From NCBI GenBank assembly GCA_017480145.1, contig JAFVBF010000026.1, positions 1 through 49,163 on the forward strand: a stretch of 49,163 nt of DNA. Reading direction: 5' to 3'. This document shows, one piece after another, positions 16,740 to 26,472 of this stretch. The stretch's first letter is position 1, and the number at the start of each line of letters is the position of its first letter. Both the position numbers and the translations under genes were made by a program. Below the pieces are notes generated by a model. The model was not told the DNA's origin. It was given only the letters and a program-made list of their open reading frames with translations, and ran no database searches. Source of the DNA: Bacteroidales bacterium. GTDB lineage: Bacteria > Bacteroidota > Bacteroidia > Bacteroidales > P3.

Positions 16740-17384
16740 TTATTTCACCCATACAGCGGTGATTTCTCCAACATAAGCCGTGTGTATGTTGTCAAAGTCT
16801 TCTCCTTTGCTGTACCAGCGGCTTACGACATTTGAATCCATCTGTGCAGTTGGGTAGTCAATGGTATATAGTTTTTTGCATTCCAGTATGAGATTGCCCT
16901 CTTCGAAGGCAGGTGCTCCATTCGGCATGAGTTTTACTGTTAGCCCGCTGCCTTTCATCTTATTTTCATCTCTTCCAGAGGCTGTCCCCAAATATTTCAA
17001 TTTGTCGGCATATTCAGGAGCAAAAGCCTCCACCGTGAAGGTTTCATTTTCTTCCATCAAATGATGGGTGTATCGGCTTTTACGAACATAGACTGTCACT
17101 ACATGGGTCTCGCTGCCCCATAGGATGCCAAGTTCTCCCCATCCAATTGTCATGGAATTCATGTCTCCCAATTTGCCTACAGACAATGCGGCAGCATTCT
17201 GAAACAGAGTGAAGGAGTTGATATTGGCTGAATCTGTTGGTATCTGATGCCATTCTGGCTGAGCAGTAGGTTCGATGGACGTTGTATCTTCTGTTTCCTT
17301 TTCGGGTGTATGAAGTACAAGCATGAGGGTGACAATGACCAATGCAATGGATAAAATAATGTTCAAAAGATGGGAGGTCTTCAT
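16740..17384 (-). CDS. Membrane-anchored flavin reductase-like / flavoredoxin-family protein
   Basis: From the ATG at 17384 the product has 214 residues: an N-terminal signal anchor (LLNIILSIALVIVTLMLVL), a Glu/Thr linker and a flavin-reductase-like split-barrel domain. Typical motifs are LGDMNSMTIGWGELGILWG, VTVYVRKSRYTHHLMEENE and FTVEAFAPEYADKLKYLGT, then a LILECK strand. Such domains bind FMN. The extracytoplasmic anchor is unusual for a family that is normally cytosolic. The neighbour transcribed just upstream encodes an FMN-binding polyferredoxin-like membrane protein, 94 nt away, suggesting a shared electron path. An ATG 12 codons earlier is possible but would put residues before the signal anchor. 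Confidence 0.75.
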   Translation of the reverse strand: MKTSHLLNIILSIALVIVTLMLVLHTPEKETEDTTSIEPTAQPEWHQIPTDSANINSFTLFQNAAALSVGKLGDMNSMTIGWGELGILWGSETHVVTVYVRKSRYTHHLMEENETFTVEAFAPEYADKLKYLGTASGRDENKMKGSGLTVKLMPNGAPAFEEGNLILECKKLYTIDYPTAQMDSNVVSRWYSKGEDFDNIHTAYVGEITAVWVK

Positions 17385-17478
17385 AATATTTTTTTTTATG
17401 GTGGTTGATAAAAGGGGCAAACTTTTTGTTTAGATTGGATAATATTACCTCAAAAATGAAAATCCATGGCAGATATGT

Positions 17479-18621
17479 CTACATTTGGGCTTCGATTTTT
17501 TTGTCTTCCAAAGTTTGTAGCAGACATCCTGTTGGACATAAAAAACGGCAATAGGGGCGCGATACGAAAGCTGAGAGAATGGCAAAAGCAATGGACATCA
17601 CGATGACTATCCATGAGGCCTGCTGGAAAATAAAAATGGAGAATAGTTCATAATCCATCCATTCAAACCAAATGCCAGTCCACATCAGCAACATCAGTAT
17701 TGACCATAATCCCCATCGCAGATATGATAGCCAGCGTAAAGTATTGGGAGAAATCTTAATGCTGCGTGGTATAAGTCGGAATATGAGTTCTTGAGCAGAA
17801 CCTAAGGGACAGAGCCACATACAGTAATGGCGTGATTTGCCAAACAAAGGGAATAGTAGGGCTACGACTAATAATAGCAATGTCACGACAGCCACTGATA
17901 GTCGAATGCCATTGGACAGATATCCAATGAGTAATGAGTAGGATATAAAAGTTCCGCACCAACAGCCTAACACGAGTATGTTTAAAACCAGCTGAAGCCA
18001 ACGGAACCCCTTGCCTTTAAGCCATATCGGTAGTATGGCTCCCGATAGAATAACTATTATGGCGATAATCTCCTTGAGTCCGAAAGAATGGGGACTACTT
18101 TCGGGTGCATCAATTTCTATTGGCATATCGGAGATATGCGCCTGAGCAAAAGTCAGTCCGCGTCTCATATTCTCATTGATGGCTCCCGATGAATAAGTGG
18201 CGCCAGTGGCGGCATCAACTTGTATATTTAGTGCATCTTCTATATTTTGTCCGATATAATGGGGAAAGATTTTGCTGGTTGCGGCGGCCAAAAAATCGGC
18301 TGTTTCAGAGTTCTCTCCTGTCTCAATTTTTTCAATTATATTGTCTTTGATAGATATACGTAATGGTACGGGACCGGCAAAACCATAAACTTCGGATGCC
18401 AGCATGGTTGTATTAACTATCATTGTTCCATTTGGCATGATTATCAGGGTGTCAGTATCGCCGCCATGGCCTTCAACGGATGTGCCCATCAACAAATTTT
18501 GCGGTGTTTCACCCAATAAAGTCCCGTTCTTGTGCAGCGCTATGGCCGTAAGCATCATTAATGCTGTTAGCAGACAGACTAATCGATTCCAGTAAAAGAA
18601 TTTCTTGTTTTCGTTTTTCAT
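17479..18621 (-). CDS. FMN-binding domain / 4Fe-4S polyferredoxin membrane protein (NosR/RnfG-like)
   Basis: The 380-residue protein begins with a TM anchor (about 12-30). An extracytoplasmic FMN-binding domain follows, whose flavinylation motif TGATYSSG is at about 139-146 (covalent FMN on the Thr is usual for this family). Several TM helices occupy about 183-350. Two ferredoxin-like motifs are present: C267xxxC271P (YCMWLCPLGS) and C358xxxC362PxxC366 (YCRFLCPTGC). The layout resembles NosR and related membrane flavoprotein/FeS proteins, which move electrons across the membrane. The second cluster motif is short of the full Cys4 set and lies close to the C terminus, so cluster type is uncertain. 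It is likely in an operon with the flavin-reductase-like gene. Confidence 0.82.
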   Translation of the reverse strand: MKNENKKFFYWNRLVCLLTALMMLTAIALHKNGTLLGETPQNLLMGTSVEGHGGDTDTLIIMPNGTMIVNTTMLASEVYGFAGPVPLRISIKDNIIEKIETGENSETADFLAAATSKIFPHYIGQNIEDALNIQVDAATGATYSSGAINENMRRGLTFAQAHISDMPIEIDAPESSPHSFGLKEIIAIIVILSGAILPIWLKGKGFRWLQLVLNILVLGCWCGTFISYSLLIGYLSNGIRLSVAVVTLLLLVVALLFPLFGKSRHYCMWLCPLGSAQELIFRLIPRSIKISPNTLRWLSYLRWGLWSILMLLMWTGIWFEWMDYELFSIFIFQQASWIVIVMSIAFAILSAFVSRPYCRFLCPTGCLLQTLEDKKIEAQM

Positions 18622-18702
18622 GGTCTTGGATTGTATAGGCAGACAGGCAATCTACATATTCCACCTATTGTTTATATGTCGGTAGGGTATGATGAATGCC
18701 GT

Positions 18703-20766
18703 TTATAATTCTCCGCTATATTTTCTCAGTATCCATTCGGTGGAGAGAAGAAGCAGAATAAGGATAAAAATAAGAGGAAGATTAATCAGTTCTTTATAGG
18801 ATATATCGCTGTAAATAATGGGTTTTATATCATTACGTTGGCGCAGCACTTCCGGCAATTGGTCTATTTGGCTTGGAGAGAACATCTCTCCTTTGTTGCG
18901 TTTGGACAGAGTGTTGAGCAGTGAATGATTTGCGACCAGGTTTATTTCTTCTTGTTTTAGACTCTCAACAATGAAATGCCCCGACGAGGAGAGATTGATT
19001 CCGCCATAATTTACAGTGGCGCTGTATTTATAGCGCCCCGTGTCAAGTATTCCCAGATTGATACGATATCCCTGTCCGCTTTTCCCAAAGACATATTGTG
19101 CATCATTGATGTTTATATGTGCCTCTGGCTGGTTTGTGGGTTCGAAGTTGTCGTCATATAGTTCAGCATCGATAATGACAGCTTCATTATCGTCATATAC
19201 ACTGTGTGATTCTACTCGAAAACGTTCTTTGTTAGCCTGCAATGTAGTATATACAAGAATTTTTTCTATGAGTTGTGAGAATGCGTCATGGTTTCTGTTC
19301 TCCATATAGTCGTGTAACCTCCAACGCCACAACCCTTCGCCAAAGATGATGGTTCGGCGTACTCCTTGTTGCTGAGAAACCGCTATCAGAGGCTGCTCCG
19401 TGACAATTTCACCGATTTTTGAACTGAAGAGACTTGTTGCATTGCACTGCATTTTATATTCGCCAAAGGGTGCTGACAATGGGGGCAGTTGCTCCAAAAC
19501 AGATGCGGTAGCATCTTCTAATGTGAAGTTTGTGAAGTGCTTATTGAATGCGGCTGTGGCCTCAGTCTGTTTCTCCAGTTTTGACGTGATGGTTACGCCT
19601 GTATGTTGGGCATTGAATTGGTTAAGGTCGGTTTGGCTTCCCACAATGAATAGGACGGGTATTCTTGACAGGTCAATGTCAAATGGACTTCCTTTGGGGG
19701 GTAAGTTGTGCAAAATGAGTAGGTCGTAATCTTTACTCCAATCGTGGTGGCTTTGTCTCCAGTCATTGCCAACAAAAGTTTGTACTTCGTAGTTTTGGTT
19801 CTCTTCTATACTACGCCGTAGCGCGGCCACATCTGGATGTGGGTGAGCTGCAAGAATAGCAATTTTTTGATGACCATCAATGACCTCTATGTTAAAGGTT
19901 CGATTGTTGTTCTTGACAGAGGTCTCTCCTTGTGCTACTGACAGATTTATACTATAACTTTGTAGTCCGGCTTCTTCGGCAGTTAGTGTCACAGGGATAA
20001 TTGTACTAAAGTCGCTCCCAAGGTAGTCTATGGTTTTCGAAAAGACTTCCACACCTTTATGCCTAATGCTAAGTCTTTGTCTTTGTCCATTGAGAGCGGT
20101 GGCACGAATGGCAATTTCTATAGGAAATTGATTGCCAAGATAGGCTATCCGATTAAATCTAACATTGGATAGAGTTGCATCACGACGCAAGGTGGTGTCA
20201 CCCAGTGCTACACTATATATAGGGTAGGGGAATGGTGGGAGTGTGGCTGGATTTTGTCCGACATTAACGATGCCGTCGCCCGTCAAAATCATTGCGCCAA
20301 CGTTACGGCCGCGATAGCGTTGCTCAATATCCATTAATGCATCCGACATATTGGTTGCATTATCGCCATAGGAGGGGGTATCACCAGCGGTAAGAGATGT
20401 GCCATACAGATAAGGATGAACGTCATAGGTTTTTGACAATTCATTCATCATTTGCACCATCCTTTGGGCATAATCATCACGATAGTTTGCCGAATCCGCA
20501 GACAGCATCACTGACTGGCTATTGTCTTGAACTATGAGTATGATAGGTTTCTCTTGTTCGTTATGTTGGTATTTCACCAATGGGGACAGCAGCAGATAAG
20601 TGATTACGGAGATGCCTAAAAATCGTAATATTGACAATGCAATAACCAATTTTTTCGACATTTGACCCTTGTTGCTTGGAAGCCAATAGAGTAATGCCGC
20701 ATATATACATCCTGCCATTAGGCAGAATAGTATAAAATACCATGGATAATCAGTTATCAAGTGCAC
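18703..20766 (-). CDS. Membrane protein with VWA-like domain (Bacteroidetes BatA/VWA type)
   Basis: The 687-residue protein has two N-terminal TM helices (about 10-30 and 40-62). An extracytoplasmic VWA-like domain carries an intact DxSxS MIDAS start at 81-85 (DNSQS) and a GAMILTGDGIVN strand. Ig-like beta domains follow, then a class-I amidotransferase-like Rossmann region (KIAILAAHPHPDVAALRRS, YDLLILHNLP). A final TM helix lies near 662-680 (LPLIFILILLLLS). This architecture is common in Bacteroidetes as an uncharacterised VWA membrane protein, often near MoxR/Bat genes; none is seen here. No specific function can be given. The neighbours are cysS and the FMN/FeS gene; linkage to them is uncertain. 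Confidence 0.75.
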   Translation of the reverse strand: MHLITDYPWYFILFCLMAGCIYAALLYWLPSNKGQMSKKLVIALSILRFLGISVITYLLLSPLVKYQHNEQEKPIILIVQDNSQSVMLSADSANYRDDYAQRMVQMMNELSKTYDVHPYLYGTSLTAGDTPSYGDNATNMSDALMDIEQRYRGRNVGAMILTGDGIVNVGQNPATLPPFPYPIYSVALGDTTLRRDATLSNVRFNRIAYLGNQFPIEIAIRATALNGQRQRLSIRHKGVEVFSKTIDYLGSDFSTIIPVTLTAEEAGLQSYSINLSVAQGETSVKNNNRTFNIEVIDGHQKIAILAAHPHPDVAALRRSIEENQNYEVQTFVGNDWRQSHHDWSKDYDLLILHNLPPKGSPFDIDLSRIPVLFIVGSQTDLNQFNAQHTGVTITSKLEKQTEATAAFNKHFTNFTLEDATASVLEQLPPLSAPFGEYKMQCNATSLFSSKIGEIVTEQPLIAVSQQQGVRRTIIFGEGLWRWRLHDYMENRNHDAFSQLIEKILVYTTLQANKERFRVESHSVYDDNEAVIIDAELYDDNFEPTNQPEAHININDAQYVFGKSGQGYRINLGILDTGRYKYSATVNYGGINLSSSGHFIVESLKQEEINLVANHSLLNTLSKRNKGEMFSPSQIDQLPEVLRQRNDIKPIIYSDISYKELINLPLIFILILLLLSTEWILRKYSGEL

Positions 20767-20840
20767 GTGACGACTCAGACAATGATGCCTTTACAACAAT
20801 ATGTGGATGGATGATGATGTATTCTGGCGGGAGTCAATAC

Positions 20841-22310
20841 CTATTTTATTTCATAGGTGGCTCCATCCTTGCCGTCTTTTACAACAACGCCTAATGCTCC
20901 GAGACTATCTCGTATTTTATCGCTGGTCGCCCAGTCCTTGTTGACTTTGGCATTAGAACGTATGTCCAGAATCATTTGCATTAGTCCGTCAATGAGATTG
21001 CTGTTGTCTTTGGCGGCTTCGTCTCTCATGCCTAAAATCTCAAAAAGAAAAATGTCGAAAATTGATTTTAGCTCATCAATATCGTCTTGGGTCAATGTGC
21101 TATGTTTATCTTTGGCGGAGTTGAGCAGTTTGGCCATGTCAAACAAGTGGGAGATGAGAATGGGCGTATTGAAATCGTCATTCAGTGCATCGTAGCATTT
21201 TTGACGATAGCCCGATACATCTACCGATGAGGTCTTGGATGGCTGCAAGGTGCGGAACAAATGATAGGCTTGTAATAGACGAGAACATCCTTTCTCTGCA
21301 GCAATAAGGGCTTCATTGCTGAAATCGACAGTGCCGCGATAATGGGCCTGTAGGATGAAAAAACGAATGGTCATAGGGCTATAAGCCTGAGTCAGTAATT
21401 TATGGCTCCCCGTGAAAAACTCGTCCAGCGTAATAAAGTTGCCCAATGACTTACCCATCTTTTGCCCATTGATGGTAATCATATTGTTATGCATCCAGTA
21501 TTTGCATGGCCCGTGGCCGCAGACTGCGGTCTTTTGAGCTATTTCGCTCTCATGGTGAGGAAAGATAAGGTCCATTCCCCCGCCATGAATGTCAAAAAAG
21601 TCTCCCAAATATTTGCTTCCCATGGCAGTACATTCGGTGTGCCATCCAGGGAAACCAATGCTCCATGGTGAAGGCCATCGCATGATGTGTTCGGGTGATG
21701 CCTTTTTCCATAGAGCGAAGTCTGCCGTATTATGCTTCTCCTCTTGCCCGTCCAGCTCACGTGTTGTGGAAAGCATTTCATTTAAAACACGACCGCTTAG
21801 ACGCCCATATTGGTGAGTCTCTTCTTGGAATTTGTTCACATCAAAATAGACCGACCCATTACTTTCATAAGCCAGCCCCTTATCCATAATTTGTTGAACT
21901 AATTCAATCTGTTCGATAATGTGTCCTGATGCATGGGGCTCTATGCTCGGACGCAATACGCCCAAAGCGTCCATGGCTGCATGGTATCGATTGGTATAAT
22001 ATTGCGCTACTTCCATTGGCTCCAGTTGCTCTAAGCGAGCCTTTTTGGCAATCTTGTCTTCGCCTTCGTCAGTATCATTTTCCAAATGACCTACGTCAGT
22101 GATGTTTCGTACATAACGAACTTTGTATCCAATGTGTGTGAGATAGCGGAACACCACGTCGAATGTAATGGCGGGACGTGCGTGGCCCAGATGTCCGTCT
22201 CCATAGACGGTTGGACCACAGACATACATCCCAACATGCCCCTCATGCACAGGTTTGAAAAGCTCTTTCTGACGAGTAAGTGTGTTATAAATCAGCAGGT
22301 CTTGTTTCAT
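20841..22310 (-). CDS. cysS: Cysteinyl-tRNA synthetase
   Basis: The 489-residue class I synthetase charges tRNA-Cys. The HIGH motif appears as HLGH at 40-43 after the zinc-ligand CGPTVYG, and [14 protein letters not shown] and [10 protein letters not shown] provide the other zinc-site residues. The KMSKS loop is KMGKSLGN. A helical anticodon-binding C terminus ([19 protein letters not shown]) completes the family layout. Length is normal. Upstream and downstream genes lie on the same strand with modest gaps, so it may share transcripts with them. Confidence 0.97.
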   Translation of the reverse strand: MKQDLLIYNTLTRQKELFKPVHEGHVGMYVCGPTVYGDGHLGHARPAITFDVVFRYLTHIGYKVRYVRNITDVGHLENDTDEGEDKIAKKARLEQLEPMEVAQYYTNRYHAAMDALGVLRPSIEPHASGHIIEQIELVQQIMDKGLAYESNGSVYFDVNKFQEETHQYGRLSGRVLNEMLSTTRELDGQEEKHNTADFALWKKASPEHIMRWPSPWSIGFPGWHTECTAMGSKYLGDFFDIHGGGMDLIFPHHESEIAQKTAVCGHGPCKYWMHNNMITINGQKMGKSLGNFITLDEFFTGSHKLLTQAYSPMTIRFFILQAHYRGTVDFSNEALIAAEKGCSRLLQAYHLFRTLQPSKTSSVDVSGYRQKCYDALNDDFNTPILISHLFDMAKLLNSAKDKHSTLTQDDIDELKSIFDIFLFEILGMRDEAAKDNSNLIDGLMQMILDIRSNAKVNKDWATSDKIRDSLGALGVVVKDGKDGATYEIK

Positions 22311-22422
22311 GACTTAAAGTGATGGATGAGATTTATATTATATGTATTTGCAAATCTATTGAATGTGCAAAATTACTAATTTTCTCCGTATGCGGTTGTT
22401 AAATCGAATGTTCGGAACTCTT

Positions 22423-23112
22423 TTAAAGGTCGAGCGAGAGAAGTTCGTCCACTACTTTTTTTACCCCAGTGCTGGCTTTTTCTGTAAAGGTATTGATGGG
22501 GCGTGAGATGGTTACGGCTTTGGGGTCAACCAGGTAGCAGGGACTGCCTTGTGGCACATAATGGATGAGTCCAGCAGCAGGATAAACATTCATGGATGTT
22601 CCGATAACCACAAAGAAGTCTGCTTTTTCGCATAGTTTTATGGCAGGTTCTATGTTGGGAACGGATTCGCCAAACCACACAATATGTGGACGCAATTGGG
22701 TTCCGTCAGGAGCCTTGTCCCCAAGATGGATGTCCCGATTGCCAATCTCAATTATAAGGCTGTCGTCTCGGTCGCTGCGGGCCTTGCCCAATTCTCCATG
22801 TAGGTGTAGCACTTGCGTTGAGCCTGCTCTCTCATGTAGGTTGTCAATGTTCTGTGTGATGATATGTACATCATAGGCTGATTCAAGCCTGACTAATTGG
22901 CGGTGTGCTTCATTGGGATTGACTTTGTAGAGTTCGGCGCGTCGCTCATTGTAGAAGTTCAATACCAATTCAGGATTGCGTATGTAGGCTTCGTGTGTTG
23001 CAACGTCCTCCACCCGATGGCGTTCCCACAGCCCGTCGCTGTCACGAAATGTGCTGATGCCGCTTTCGGCACTAATGCCGGCTCCTGTAAGTACAACAAC
23101 TTTTTTTCTCAT
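22423..23112 (-). CDS. cobB: Sir2-family NAD-dependent protein deacylase, class III-like, without zinc cysteines
   Basis: The 229-residue sirtuin has the NAD-binding GAGISAESGISTFRDSDGLW at about 10-29, TQNIDNLHERAG, the catalytic His in VLHLHGELGK, and VWFGESVP and IGTSMNVYPAAG. The acyl-pocket signature FYNERR (Tyr and Arg three apart) matches class III enzymes that remove succinyl/malonyl groups. The usual four zinc cysteines are absent: only two Cys occur, neither in the zinc-ribbon position. I recall the same loss in other Bacteroidetes sirtuins. The gene is 30 nt from the PorE-like gene on the same strand, so the two may form an operon. Confidence 0.9.
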   Translation of the reverse strand: MRKKVVVLTGAGISAESGISTFRDSDGLWERHRVEDVATHEAYIRNPELVLNFYNERRAELYKVNPNEAHRQLVRLESAYDVHIITQNIDNLHERAGSTQVLHLHGELGKARSDRDDSLIIEIGNRDIHLGDKAPDGTQLRPHIVWFGESVPNIEPAIKLCEKADFFVVIGTSMNVYPAAGLIHYVPQGSPCYLVDPKAVTISRPINTFTEKASTGVKKVVDELLSLDL

Positions 23113-23142
23113 GATATATTCCCTTAGTAGGTATGATTTGAT

Positions 23143-24966
23143 TTACTCTATGATTTCAAGTGTGGTTCGACGGTTTTGCGCTCGTCCCTCTTCTGTGTCA
23201 TTACTGGCTACTGGTCGAGTAGATCCATAGCCTCGGAAAGATAGTCGGTTGGCATCTACGCCCTGGTTCACAAGATATTCATACACTGCCTTGGCTCGGT
23301 TTTCGGACAATGTTTGGTTGTAATCGGATTTTCCCACATTGTCGGTGTGCCCAGCTAATTCGATGTGTATTTCTGGATTGTTTTTCATTAGATTCACCAC
23401 GGTTTGCAATTCTGCATTTGAAGTAGGTAATAGCTCATATTTTGCAGTCTCAAAAAAGATATTGCGCAAAGTGATTTCTTCTCCAACTTCAATAGGTGAG
23501 AGGGGGACCTGTAACGTCTGCGGAACTTCTCCTAAGCCATATCGGAAATCAAAGTTTTCTGAATAAAACAGATAGCCTTTGGCGGTGACGTGTAGGGCAT
23601 AAGTGGCATTGGCTGGCAGGCTGACCATGAAACTGCCGTCACTACCGTCAGAGGTAATTGCGGCCACCTCTATACCAGTCTCAATATCAATTACCTTTAC
23701 CGAAGCAGAAATTTTTTGGAGTGTTTTTTTGTCAAACGTTACACCTTTCTGATATGTTACGGGTATGGCTTGCACCGCTTCTGGCAGGGTGAATTGAAAC
23801 AAATCCTGCTTCCCGTAGCCTTGCAGCTGATCGGATGCATAGAGGGCTGTTTTCCCATCGGCGGCCACAATAAGAGAACTTTCATTGCCTGCGGTGTTAA
23901 TAGGGTAGCCCAGATTGACGGGTGTCGTCCACTGCCCGAGGCTGTCCAGTTCTGTTTTAAAAAGGTCCATTCCCCCCATTCCTATATGTCCATCTGATGC
24001 AAAATACAGTGTGCGGTCGTTGTAGTGAATGAATGGAGACATTTCGTTGCCTTCCGTATTAATGGTTGGGCCGAGGTTTTCGGGAGCCGTCCATTTTCCA
24101 TCTTTGTACGTGGTTTTATATATGTCCATTCCGCCATAGCCTCCGCGTCGGTCAGAAGCAAAATAGAGCGTTCTACCATCAATAGAAAATGAGGGTTGCG
24201 ACTCCCACATATTGGTGTTTACGGCTGGACCAAGGTTGCGTGGCTTGCTCCATTTTTCCCCCTTTCGAGTACACATATACAGGTCGCAACGGCCTGCGCC
24301 ATCGTTACGTCCGCAGGCTGTGAAAAACATGATGCGCCCATCCTGTGAGATGCACTGGGCTCCTTCATTGTCGTGTGAATTTACGGGTTCGCTCATACGT
24401 TTAGCCTTTTGCCACTGACCATTTTCTAATGTGGAGATATAGAAGTCTTCTTCAAAAGGCGCATAGTGAACTGTTTGTTCGTTGCTGGGAAATCGTCGGG
24501 TAAAAATCAGCGTTTGTCCATCTACTGTCAGTGCTGGCAGGTATTCGTCATCACGGCTGTTAATGGCACTGCCAAGATTTTTTGGTTCGAAGGCAACGGG
24601 ATTAGACAAGGATGTTTTCCTGAAATTTGCTATCGCCATGCCTTGCTTGGCGTGGTCTCGCCAACTCTCCATTCTTTGATTGTCTGGCGCATTTTTTAGA
24701 AAGGCTTCGTAGTGATTTATTGCCTCATCGAAACTATTGTATGCTAAATAGATGTCAGCAATGTCAAGATGGACCTCGTTAAATTCAGGGGCAGCCTTCA
24801 GCGCCAATAAAAAATCCTCCAAGGCCTTTCCTTGATTGCCCTGGTTTCGAGCCACGCGACCACTTTCGTAGTAGCGTAGAGCCTTCTTGCTGCTGGTGCC
24901 GAGTGGCTGGGCTATGACGATAGCCCCCAGCAGCATCAGCCATATCCATAAATAAAACTTTTTCAT
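23143..24966 (-). CDS. porE: PorE-like T9SS accessory protein: TPR, beta-propeller, CRD and OmpA_C domains
   Basis: The 607-residue protein has a signal peptide (IWLMLLGAIVIAQ). TPR repeats span about 25-110, and a PD40-type beta-propeller spans about 140-400 with repeated blades such as GRTLYFASDRRGGYGGMDIY. A carboxypeptidase-like regulatory domain lies at about 410-500. The C-terminal OmpA domain (505-607) has NIFFETAKYELLPTS, AGHTDNVGKSDYNQ, LSENRAKAV and GYGSTRPVASN. This order is that of PorE of the type IX secretion system in Porphyromonas. The OmpA Asp/Arg peptidoglycan-binding residues look intact. No other T9SS gene is in the window, and paralogues with the same layout exist, so the exact name is tentative. 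Confidence 0.72.
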   Translation of the reverse strand: MKKFYLWIWLMLLGAIVIAQPLGTSSKKALRYYESGRVARNQGNQGKALEDFLLALKAAPEFNEVHLDIADIYLAYNSFDEAINHYEAFLKNAPDNQRMESWRDHAKQGMAIANFRKTSLSNPVAFEPKNLGSAINSRDDEYLPALTVDGQTLIFTRRFPSNEQTVHYAPFEEDFYISTLENGQWQKAKRMSEPVNSHDNEGAQCISQDGRIMFFTACGRNDGAGRCDLYMCTRKGEKWSKPRNLGPAVNTNMWESQPSFSIDGRTLYFASDRRGGYGGMDIYKTTYKDGKWTAPENLGPTINTEGNEMSPFIHYNDRTLYFASDGHIGMGGMDLFKTELDSLGQWTTPVNLGYPINTAGNESSLIVAADGKTALYASDQLQGYGKQDLFQFTLPEAVQAIPVTYQKGVTFDKKTLQKISASVKVIDIETGIEVAAITSDGSDGSFMVSLPANATYALHVTAKGYLFYSENFDFRYGLGEVPQTLQVPLSPIEVGEEITLRNIFFETAKYELLPTSNAELQTVVNLMKNNPEIHIELAGHTDNVGKSDYNQTLSENRAKAVYEYLVNQGVDANRLSFRGYGSTRPVASNDTEEGRAQNRRTTLEIIE

Positions 24967-24988
24967 TACGATGGTTGTTTGATAAAAC

Positions 24989-25019
24989 GAGCCAGTCGAA
25001 GTGTGGCTTCGACTGGCTC
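24989..25019 (-). terminator. ackA terminator
   Basis: A perfect 13-bp inverted repeat (24989-25001 / 25007-25019) with a 5-nt loop lies downstream of ackA. On the minus strand it is followed by GTTTTATC. It separates ackA from the PorE-like gene. Confidence 0.82.
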
Positions 25020-25043
25020 ATCAAGGTTTTTGGGAGTTGGCGA

Positions 25044-26240
25044 TTACTGAACCAGTCGATAGGTGTCAGAGGCAATGACATACTCCTCGTCCGTTGTCAC
25101 CACGGCCACGGTCACTTTTGAATCGGATGTGCTGATGATACGGTCTTCCCCCATCATGTTGTCACTGGCAGAGGCATCAAACTTGATGCCCAAAAATTCC
25201 ATGTCCTGAAGAATAGGTTTGCGCATAAACCATGCATTTTCACCGATGCCTCCTGTCATGATGAGCAGGTCGCATCCATTCATTTCTGCCATATACGCTC
25301 CAATGTATTTCTTTACTTTCAGAGCAAACATGTCAAAGGCGAAAGTGGCGCGTTCGTCGCCTGCATCACGACCGGCACGTACATCGCGCATGTCTTGTTT
25401 GTCGCCTGTGATGCCAATCAGACCGCTTTTTTTGTTCAGGATTTTACTCATGTCCTCGGTGCTGAGATTCTCTTTTTCCATCAAGAAGAGCAGGGCTCCT
25501 GGATCAACATCGCCGCATCGTGAACCCATAATCAGTCCTTCCAATGGGGTCATACCCATGGTGGTGTCGATGGACTTGCCATGATCAATTGCACATACAG
25601 AGGCTCCGCTCCCAAGGTGGCAGCTGATGATTTTCAGGTCGTTCCAGTCTTTTCCAATCATTTTAGCACCCTTTTCTGCCACAAAACGGTGGCTTGTGCC
25701 GTGGAATCCATAGCGACGCATACGATATTTTTTGTAGTATTCGTAAGGCAGTCCATATAGAAATGCTTTGGCTGGAATGGTTTGGTGGAATGATGTGTCG
25801 AAAACAGCCACCTGTTTTACTCCTGGGAGCACCTTTTGCATGGCACGGATACCCTGCAGGTTGCCAGGAGTGTGGAGAGGTGCCAGATCCTTAAGACTTT
25901 CTATGGCTTCAATTACTTCATCGGTAATGACGCAGCTGTCAGGGAATTTTTCACCACCTTGAGCCACTCTATGTCCGACGGCACCTATTTCTTTAAGGTC
26001 TTTAATAACACCTATTTCTGGGTCGGTTAAGGCCTTGAGAACTATCTGTATGCCAGCTGTATGGTCGGCTATGGGCAATTGTTCATAGTGTTTCTCGCCA
26101 CGGTATTTGTGCGTAAACTCGCCCATCTCCAGCCCTACGCGTTCCAGTAACCCTTTGGCCATCACGCTGGCTCCTTCAGACATATTGATGAGCTGATACT
26201 TAATGGAGGAACTTCCACAGTTGAGAACTAAGATTTTCAT
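25044..26240 (-). CDS. ackA: Acetate kinase
   Basis: The 398-residue enzyme (from the ATG at 26240) makes ATP and acetate from acetyl phosphate in the cytoplasm. Motifs: MKILVLNCGSSSIKYQL at the N terminus, VAVFDTSFHQTIP, YGFHGTSHRFVA, HLGSGASVCAIDHGKSIDTT, TPLEGLIMGSRCGDVDPG and TGGIGENAWFMR. An ATG 15 codons upstream is less likely. No pta gene is adjacent: the divergent neighbour is groES. A TATTTTTG promoter box (minus strand, 26302-26309) lies 61 nt upstream of the start, and a strong terminator follows, so it is probably monocistronic. Confidence 0.96.
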   Translation of the reverse strand: MKILVLNCGSSSIKYQLINMSEGASVMAKGLLERVGLEMGEFTHKYRGEKHYEQLPIADHTAGIQIVLKALTDPEIGVIKDLKEIGAVGHRVAQGGEKFPDSCVITDEVIEAIESLKDLAPLHTPGNLQGIRAMQKVLPGVKQVAVFDTSFHQTIPAKAFLYGLPYEYYKKYRMRRYGFHGTSHRFVAEKGAKMIGKDWNDLKIISCHLGSGASVCAIDHGKSIDTTMGMTPLEGLIMGSRCGDVDPGALLFLMEKENLSTEDMSKILNKKSGLIGITGDKQDMRDVRAGRDAGDERATFAFDMFALKVKKYIGAYMAEMNGCDLLIMTGGIGENAWFMRKPILQDMEFLGIKFDASASDNMMGEDRIISTSDSKVTVAVVTTDEEYVIASDTYRLVQ

Positions 26241-26301
26241 GATTCTTATGTGTTGATTATTAATTATATTACAATTTTTTTGCACCTGTTTATTGCATAT
26301 T

Positions 26302-26309
26302 CAAAAATA
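26302..26309 (-). promoter_or_regulatory. -7 box of ackA
   Basis: The minus strand reads TATTTTTG (TAnnTTTG), 61 nt before the ackA ATG. A TTTG exists further upstream but at 28 nt spacing, so the -33 element is uncertain. Confidence 0.5.
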
Positions 26310-26472
26310 CTATTTTATTTATTACTAGTCCTATAAACAAACATATATTATAAACAATCCATAGGGGATAATACTTGCTTGCTATGGTGATAGGGTTCTA
26401 TCAATTGCGAATTCCAATAGAATGATAGGGACACGCCTTGTCTTAATTTTTGGGGGCAGCCTGTTCTGTGTC

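Noticed and set aside
18976-19309. tRNA-like GGTTCGA strings seen in several places.
   Set aside because: They lie inside protein genes and no cloverleaf can be built around them.
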